From the NCBI GenBank assembly GCA_045586185.1, contig JAZMZV010000197.1, positions 1-6,125 of the forward strand: 6,125 nucleotides of DNA, in the 5' to 3' direction. Source of the DNA: RUG11551 sp045586185 (lineage in GTDB: Bacteria > Planctomycetota > Planctomycetia > Pirellulales > Thermoguttaceae). Shown here piece by piece: positions 1 through 5,400 of this stretch (the stretch's first letter is position 1; each line of letters opens with the position of its first letter). The notes beneath the pieces were generated by a model, which saw only the letters and a program-made list of their open reading frames with translations, was not told the origin of the DNA and did no database searches. Position numbers and translations under genes: made by a program.

Positions 1-95
1 ATTACTTTTTCGTCCAATTTTACGCTTGAAATTGTAAGTATTTCTATATATATTAAAAAACCTTCAAAAATATTAAAAACTTATGTATAACAGTA
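1..95. other. AT-rich non-coding stretch
   Basis: No coding frame with recognisable content is visible here on either strand. The stretch is strongly AT-rich, and the motif ATATTAAAAA occurs twice, 20 bp apart (from 50 and from 70). A-tracts spaced at about two helical turns could bend the DNA. It lies downstream of the symporter gene, 110 or more bases past its stop. I see no classical terminator with a U-run here. It could contain the 3' end or the control region of whatever gene lies outside the window, but nothing shows which. Confidence 0.5.
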
Positions 96-97
96 AG

Positions 98-184
98 GCC
101 TAAAGGCGTGGGCTACGATATTATGTTTTTTGTTTTCCTCACAGCTAAAGCAGTGAGGAAAAACGCCTAACGGCGTAGGCTGCG
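98..184. repeat. pair of imperfect 20-bp direct repeats flanking a hairpin
   Basis: GCCTAAAGGCGTGGGCTACG at 98-117 and GCCTAACGGCGTAGGCTGCG at 165-184 match at 17 of 20 positions and are 67 bp apart. The second copy can fold in two mutually exclusive ways: ACGCC/GGCGT (163-167 with 172-176) or GCCTA/TAGGC (165-169 with 176-180). The pair brackets the hairpin at 133-162, so the whole block looks like a composite intergenic element rather than random spacer. It lies 20 bases past the symporter stop. Whether the unit is dispersed in the genome cannot be seen from this window. Confidence 0.6.
133..162. repeat. hairpin with 10-bp perfect stem downstream of the symporter
   Basis: TTTTCCTCAC (133-142) and GTGAGGAAAA (153-162) are perfect inverted repeats around a 10-nt loop. 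In the symporter transcript the hairpin begins about 40 nt after the stop codon, the right place for a 3'-end structure. However, the bases that follow on the minus strand are A-rich, so there is no U-tract and it is not a textbook intrinsic terminator. It may protect the mRNA 3' end, act in Rho-dependent termination, or be part of the repeat block around it. Confidence 0.55.
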
Positions 185-203
185 TTCGATTTGTAACAAT
201 TTT

Positions 204-2009
204 CTATTCATTCACTTGTTCAGTATTGCCTTCAATCTCTCTCGGCTTTGTCAGCAGGCTGACGACGATGAGCGTTATTGCGCTGATCGGGAGCGTAATA
301 ACAATAACGTCGATCCAGCGCCACGGCGCCGCCAGCAAGCTGTCCTGTCCTAAAAAGAGCTTGCACAGCAGAGCCGGCAGTTCTCCCTTGGGCATCTGAA
401 CAAACGTCATCCAGAAGAAGCTGAAGGCGAACCCGACGACAAGGCTGGCAATCGCGCCGGCGCGAGTAACGCGTTTCCAGTACAGCGCTCCAACGTACAT
501 CGGCAGGAACGAGACGGCGCACAAGCCCATAAACGTAGACGTCGCAATGGCGACAATCCCCTTGGGCATGTAGAACGACAGAATCGTTGTTACAATCAGC
601 GACAGGAAAACGCAAACTTTCATCAGCGGGATTGAGGAGTTTCCCGTCTTGTTGAGAATGGAACATTCGATTAAGTCGCGTCCCAGCGCGCTGCCCATGG
701 CGTGGAACAGAGAGCTGAGCGTGGAAATCGCCGCGGACAGCAGAGTGAGCATAAACAGCAGACCAAACCATTTCGGCAGCGCTTGATTGATAAACGTCGG
801 GATGATTTTGTCGAGGTTGCCGTCTGAAACGCTCGTCATGGCAATTCGTCCGCTTTGCTGGAAGAACCAGACGTTTGTCAGCGAGCCGACCAGATACGCC
901 GTCCCGACAATAAAGCAGATGAAAACCCCGCCCATGACGACAGCGCGGTGAAGTTCGCGGTCGCTCTTAACCGTCATGAACCGAACCGCCAGCTGCGGCT
1001 GCGCTAAAGCGCCAATTCCAACGCCGCAGATGATGCTCGTCAGCATGACGTAGAACAGCTTCGTACCCGTTACCGGGAACCGCGTCCAGCCCTGGAATCC
1101 GTTTTGAGAAATCTTCGATACGACCAAGTGGTTGTCGATTGTCGCGGCGGCGTCTTTTCTCAATTCGACGTACTGAGCCAACGCTTCCGATTCCGGCTTC
1201 GCGTCGGCGGCAAGAGCTTTCGCCTGTTTGTTCATATTAGCCGCCCACTGTTCCAGAGACTCGTCAGCGACGTTGGCGTCTGACGTATCCAGTTTGCGAA
1301 TGCTCTCTAATTTTGGCGTTAGCTCTTCAAACTGCTGAGCGACTGTCGCGGGCAGTTTATCCAGTTCTTTATGAGTCGGAACGACGCCGCCCATCTTGCC
1401 GTAGGCGAAAAGAAGCAAAAGTAGCATCCCGGCAAACATGATTGAGCCTTGGAACGCGTCGGCGAACATGACGCCTTTTAATCCGCCCAAAATGACGTAG
1501 ACAGCAATCAAGGCGCTGAAAATCAAAATGGAGACGTTGTAGTCCAGTCCAAAGGTTGTTTCAATAAATCGGGCGGAGGCAATCAAAACGGCTGACGCGT
1601 AAAGCGGCATGAACAGGACGATAATAAACGCCATCAAGCCGTGAATGAGCCGAGACTGATAAAAACGACCGAGGAATTCCGGGAACGTCTGCGCCTTGAG
1701 TTTTAATCCCAGTCGGCGGGTCGGCAGACCGAAGAAAATAAAGGCGACGAAAATCCCGAAGAAGATATTGGCGAAAACGAGCCAGAGCAATCCCATTCCG
1801 AACGCCGCGGCAAATCCGCCGAAGCCGATAATCGCCGACGTGCTGATAAACGCCGCGCCGTAAGACAGCGCCATAACGAACGGGTGAACTCTTCGCCCTG
1901 CCAGAAGGAAGTCGTCTGACGAGCGGGTTTGCTGGTGCGCTTTGTATCCGAGAAAAGCAAGTATTCCAATATAGACAGCGATAATCGCCGAGGTAAGCAG
2001 TGGATTCAT
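204..2009 (-). CDS. sodium:solute symporter (SSS family, PanF/PutP-like)
   Basis: Integral inner-membrane transporter of the LeuT-fold SSS family, which couples Na+ entry to uptake of an organic solute. I count about 13 hydrophobic segments (near residues 4-22, 45-68, 72-95, 122-145, 158-176, 186-204, 315-337, 355-380, 412-436, 461-480, 486-509, 515-537, 563-587), the PutP-type topology. Family marks are GGLKGVMFADAFQG (175-188) before TM6, QPQLAVRFM (337-345) after TM7, and SAAISTLSS (425-433), where S429/T430 match the Na2-site pair of PutP. At 601 residues it is about 100 longer than PanF or PutP. The excess is a hydrophilic insert at about 207-311 between TM6 and TM7, predicted extracytoplasmic. 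The start is the only ATG after the microprotein stop, and it has no real Shine-Dalgarno. The gene follows the microprotein by 48 bases and is probably cotranscribed with it. The substrate (pantothenate, monocarboxylate, amino acid) cannot be told from sequence alone. Confidence 0.93.
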   Translation of the reverse strand: MNPLLTSAIIAVYIGILAFLGYKAHQQTRSSDDFLLAGRRVHPFVMALSYGAAFISTSAIIGFGGFAAAFGMGLLWLVFANIFFGIFVAFIFFGLPTRRLGLKLKAQTFPEFLGRFYQSRLIHGLMAFIIVLFMPLYASAVLIASARFIETTFGLDYNVSILIFSALIAVYVILGGLKGVMFADAFQGSIMFAGMLLLLLFAYGKMGGVVPTHKELDKLPATVAQQFEELTPKLESIRKLDTSDANVADESLEQWAANMNKQAKALAADAKPESEALAQYVELRKDAAATIDNHLVVSKISQNGFQGWTRFPVTGTKLFYVMLTSIICGVGIGALAQPQLAVRFMTVKSDRELHRAVVMGGVFICFIVGTAYLVGSLTNVWFFQQSGRIAMTSVSDGNLDKIIPTFINQALPKWFGLLFMLTLLSAAISTLSSLFHAMGSALGRDLIECSILNKTGNSSIPLMKVCVFLSLIVTTILSFYMPKGIVAIATSTFMGLCAVSFLPMYVGALYWKRVTRAGAIASLVVGFAFSFFWMTFVQMPKGELPALLCKLFLGQDSLLAAPWRWIDVIVITLPISAITLIVVSLLTKPREIEGNTEQVNE

Positions 2010-2057
2010 TCTATATATGGGGGGTTAGGACAAAAGGGGGGAAACGAAACAACGGGA
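2010..2057 (-). other. intra-operon spacer with two six-base homopolymer tracts
   Basis: The 48-base spacer between microprotein and symporter contains GGGGGG on the plus strand twice (2019-2024 and 2036-2041), with another GGG at 2054-2056 just inside the microprotein gene. The mRNA therefore carries C-runs here. Immediately before the symporter ATG the mRNA reads CCCCCCATATATAGA, which has no GGAGG-like site. The symporter may therefore depend on translational coupling or leader structure. Confidence 0.5.
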
Positions 2058-2183
2058 TTACTTGGACTGGTCGTCTTTTTCTTCGTCGTTCCAATGCCAC
2101 ATGCCATAAACGACGCAAAGGACTGTCGATAAAATACAAGCCAGGTATCCTGACCAGATAATCGGGTCTTCTAAACCGAGCAT
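2058..2183 (-). CDS. symporter small accessory protein (41-residue membrane microprotein)
   Basis: The frame encodes 41 residues beginning MLGLEDPIIW, then a single hydrophobic helix (about residues 8-27, containing YLACILSTVLCVVYG at 13-27), then a short charged tail WNDEEKDDQSK. The opening MLG-x-EDP, the CILST-x-LCVVYG helix and the W-N after it are what I recall of the small accessory proteins encoded next to SSS symporters; that match is from memory, not a search. The start is well fixed: GGAGG at 2189-2193 lies five bases before the ATG, and a promoter lies upstream. It is the first gene of a probable two-gene operon with the symporter, and is expected to be a single-pass subunit that stabilises or modulates it. 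An overlapping 74-codon frame (2011-2235) lacks an RBS and shows no family pattern. Confidence 0.87.
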   Translation of the reverse strand: MLGLEDPIIWSGYLACILSTVLCVVYGMWHWNDEEKDDQSK

Positions 2184-2188
2184 AATTG

Positions 2189-2193
2189 CCTCC
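2189..2193 (-). promoter_or_regulatory. strong ribosome binding site of the microprotein gene
   Basis: The minus strand reads GGAGG followed by CAATT and then ATG, a near-consensus Shine-Dalgarno with 5-nt spacing. It decides in favour of the 41-codon frame against the overlapping longer frame. It contrasts with the symporter start downstream, which has no such site. Confidence 0.85.
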
Positions 2194-2236
2194 GGTATCT
2201 AAAGGGTTTGGGGAAACATATAATTCAGAAAACATG

Positions 2237-2264
2237 ATTATATATCAAACTGACAGAATTGCAA
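2237..2264 (-). promoter_or_regulatory. sigma70-like promoter of the microprotein-symporter operon
   Basis: On the minus strand, TTGCAA (2264-2259) is followed after 16 bp by a perfect TATAAT (2242-2237). The -35 box matches TTGACA at 4 of 6 positions. Transcription should begin near 2230, giving a leader of about 47 nt before the microprotein ATG. There is no extended -10 TG. The -35 box lies inside one copy of a 16-17 bp direct repeat, which could be a regulator site. Prediction is from consensus only. Confidence 0.55.
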
Positions 2265-2295
2265 GGGGCGCGGAACAGAGAGAATTAGCAAGGGG
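2253..2295. repeat. direct repeat overlapping the -35 region
   Basis: ACAGAATTGCAAGGGG (2253-2268) and AGAGAATTAGCAAGGGG (2279-2295) differ by one substitution and one inserted base. Their starts are 26 bp apart, about two and a half helical turns. The proximal copy covers the -35 hexamer and the distal copy lies just upstream. This is an arrangement seen for tandem operator sites, but no regulator gene is in the window to support a specific factor. Confidence 0.4.
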
Positions 2296-2309
2296 TATGA
2301 AGTTTTTTG

Positions 2310-2346
2310 AACGCAGAGAACGCAGACTCCTCGCAGACAACGCAGA
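2310..2346. repeat. cluster of four CGCAGA-type short repeats
   Basis: AACGCAGA occurs at 2310-2317, 2319-2326 and 2339-2346, with a variant CTCGCAGA at 2330-2337, so the units start 9, 11 and 9 bp apart. The cluster is non-coding in my reading: the plus-strand frame across it gives only a low-complexity Arg/Glu-rich peptide. It ends three bases before the hairpin at 2349-2405. I recall similar CGCAGAGAA tandem runs from intergenic regions of several bacterial phyla, so it may belong to a dispersed repeat family. Confidence 0.6.
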
Positions 2347-2348
2347 AA

Positions 2349-2405
2349 CAAGCGACCATGTGTCATCTACGCCCGATTATCGGGCTATGACACAATGTTC
2401 GCTTG
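2349..2405. repeat. three-tier 57-nt inverted repeat after the NACHT-WD40 gene
   Basis: Three nested perfect stems are present: CAAGCGA/TCGCTTG (2349-2355 with 2399-2405), TGTGTCAT/ATGACACA (2359-2366 with 2387-2394) and GCCCGAT/ATCGGGC (2371-2377 with 2379-2385, one base between). That is 22 paired positions, with small internal loops of 3/4 and 4/1 bases. In the minus-strand transcript it begins 50 nt past the NACHT-WD40 stop and is followed by only a weak U-run (TTGTTTC). It may therefore end or protect that mRNA, or insulate the downstream promoter. A REP-like extragenic palindrome is the main alternative. Confidence 0.65.
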
Positions 2406-2454
2406 CAATATTAATAATTAAACGGGAATCGCGGCGCAGCCAGTCCAGGGGATT

Positions 2455-5400
2455 CTATTCTGTTTTCGGAATCTCAGTCCCCTTCTGTTCCAGAACGTAC
2501 GTAACCAACTGGGATTCGTCAATTTCGCCAGCGAGGAACTGATGAGTCTGGTCAAATGATACGCTCATATGATTTCCGTAGTTGAGCTGAAGAAATTCGA
2601 CAAAACGTCCATACCAAACGCAAAGACGACAGTCGCCGACAAAACGAGAATCGCATGACGGACTATTCCATCGGGCAATCGGCTTGAAATCATACTGGAA
2701 TTCGATGCCCCATGAAGATTCTTTTGCATAAAATTGATCATGGACTTGTCTTGGAAAGAATAATGAATAGTATGAATCATACTGTGGGTTATCGGATTCA
2801 ATTATATCTTTGCAAGTTCCATCAGATGTCCAAATACGTAATGGATAATCCCGCCAACTTCCCAAGAGAAAGTCGCCAGAGCTAAGTTCACGGACACCCC
2901 TAACGGTGTCAGTATGCCCTTTCAGAACCGCTTTACAAATTCCATCCGGAGACCAAATACGCAAGGTTTTATCATCACTCCATGATAAAATGTCCCCAGA
3001 ACGAAGTTCTATGGCGCCATTGACGCGGTTTGAATGTCCTTCTAAAACAGTTATAGATGTTCCATCAGAAGACCAAAGAGACAATTTATTATCCCGAAAA
3101 TCATCATTCCATGAGAGAATATAACCCGAACGAAGCTCTATAACGTTTTTGACATAGAAATTCAGTCCTCGTAGAATCGCTTTACATTCACCGTCAGGAG
3201 ACCAAATGCGTAATGTGCAATCCCAACTCCACGAGAGAATATCGCCAGAACCAAGTTCTATGGCACCTATGACATAATTTGCATGTCCTTCCAGAACCAT
3301 TTTGCTTTCCCCATCAGGAGTCCACATCCGCATAGTATTATCAGAACTCCACGAGAGAATGTCGCCAGAGCTAAGTTCTATGGCGCCATAAACACCCGAG
3401 GCATGTCCTTCCAGAACGGTTTTACATACACCCTCAGGAGACCAAAGACACAAATTATTATTACAGCCGTGACTCCATGACAGAATATCTCCGGAACGAA
3501 GTTCAATCGTCCCATCGACTAACCATTTATGTCCTTCATGATCTTTATAAGCATCGTCGGCAGTCCATATACGTATAGTATTATCATCTACATCACTCCA
3601 CGAAAGAATATCGCCAGATTGAAGCTCAATCGCACCTTTAATGAACCAAGTATGTCCTTCCAGACTTTTAGAAGAACCATCATTATACCAAAGACGCAAG
3701 GTTAAATCACTACTCCACGAGAGAATGTCGCCAGAGCTAATTTTAATAGCTCCATCAACCCCGCCTGTATGTCCTTCCATAACAGCTTTACACGTTCCGT
3801 CAAGAGCCCAAAGACGCAAGGTTGTATCTTTGCTCCATGAAAGAATAGTATCTGATGACAGTTCTATGACGCCATTAACTCCTAAAGTATGTCCTTCCAT
3901 AACAGCTTTACATTTTCCCACTGGAGACCAAAGGCAAATCGTATGGTCATCACTAAAGACATCGCATAGCGAGAGAAAGTCGCCAGAGCTAAGCTTTATG
4001 ACTTTTCTGACGTAGTCGGCATGTCCTTCCAGAACAGCTTTACAAAAACCGCTAAGAGACCAAATACGCATGGTATAATCATAGCTCCATGAGAGGATAT
4101 CGCCAGAGTTAAGCTCTAGGGCTCCGATGATATCGTCAGTATGACCTTTAATTTCTGTTTTACATTCTCCACTTGGAGACCAAAGACGTAAAGTTGTATC
4201 ATTTTCACTCCAAGAAAGAATGTCGCCTGAAGACAGCTCGATCGCGCCGACAATATTATTATCAAATCCTTCCAGAACCGCTTTACATACTCCCTCAGAA
4301 GACCAAATACGCATGGTATGGTCTTTACAGCCATTATAATTATTACACCACGAGAGAATGTTGCCAGAATTTAATTCGATGGCGCCATCAATATAGTCTG
4401 AATGTCCTTTTAAAACTGATTTAGACTTTCCATCCAACGACCAAAGATGTAATGTATGATCCCAACTCCAGGAGAGGATATCGCCAGAACTAAGTTCTAT
4501 AGCGTCCTCAATATAATCAGTATGTCCTTCCAAAACAGCTTTACAAACGCACGTTTCTAAATCCCATATATAAAGATTATGATCGTTTGATTTCCAATTA
4601 TCCCAAGATAATACATCGCCGTTGGAAAGAAGTAACACATGATCTCCTGCGTTCTCTATTACCAGTTTACACGGGTTGGGTTGATACTCTTTGGGACGTC
4701 TGACTTTATTAAGCCAGAACCAGTTACAAGGAGAATCGCCTTCTTTCGGGTTGAGCCAACGCTCTGCCGCTATCGTTACAGGACAATCGTCGGCGACTTC
4801 AGTTGCAATCTGAAGCATAATCTTGTACGCTGGATTGTCTTCGCTGTTGCGACGCAAATAATGAGCGTTGCCGCAAATAACGTCAAAATAGGCGCTGCTG
4901 TCTTTTGTAACTCCTTTTAGCGCCTCTCGGAAAAGAATATAGTCCAATATAATGCGTTCAACGTTTCCGTATCGAAGCCGCTTCATTAAGAATGCAAAAT
5001 CTGACAAGGCGTCTGCCGTTTCTTTTGTTTGGTTTGCGTTCAATAAATGCAGCGGCAGCCAGGTTAAAAAGTAGCGTTGAACTGTATCCGGCTCTTCGTC
5101 GGTTCTTGTCATCCATTGCAAAGCGCCGGTTTTGTACAGTCCTAACCCTCGATTGGAAAAATCTTCATTGGCTTCTTCTGGATAGATACAGTAATTCCCG
5201 GAACTGTTTTTGTCAAAGCAGTAGTCAATTACGCTTTTATGGAATGGAACAACCGTATCTTCATCAGTCAAACCGGACTGAATAAAAAACGTCCCCAGCT
5301 GTTCCAGACGGTCGTCCAGTTCAGAATCGCGCTTCATTCCCAGACAGTATTTCAGAACGGCGCGCGGGATCGGCTCGCACGACGTTAAAATATACCCCAG

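Noticed and set aside
133..162. Intrinsic terminator of the symporter operon
   Set aside because: The stem is perfect, but on the minus strand it is followed by A-rich sequence rather than a U-run, so I list it only as a hairpin.
232..771. 179-codon antisense frame within the symporter gene
   Set aside because: It opposes clear transmembrane coding sequence, is basic and Arg-rich as expected of a shadow frame, and has no recognisable domain.
2011..2235. Minus-strand 74-codon frame overlapping the microprotein
   Set aside because: It is out of phase with the well-supported 41-codon frame, covers the spacer G-tracts, has no RBS and shows no family pattern.
2186..2542. Plus-strand 118-codon frame across the intergenic region
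   Set aside because: It spans the promoter, CGCAGA repeats and hairpin, overlaps the end of the NACHT-WD40 gene in antisense, and gives a low-complexity peptide with no recognisable domain.
3641..4015. Plus-strand 124-codon repetitive frame (and similar ones at 2906-3124 and 3283-3480)
   Set aside because: These are antisense shadows of the WD40 repeats. Their periodic peptides follow from the 120-bp coding repeat on the other strand.
2785..4641. CRISPR-like regular repeat array
   Set aside because: The 117-138 bp periodicity is explained by in-frame WD40-like protein repeats; there are no short identical repeats alternating with unique spacers.
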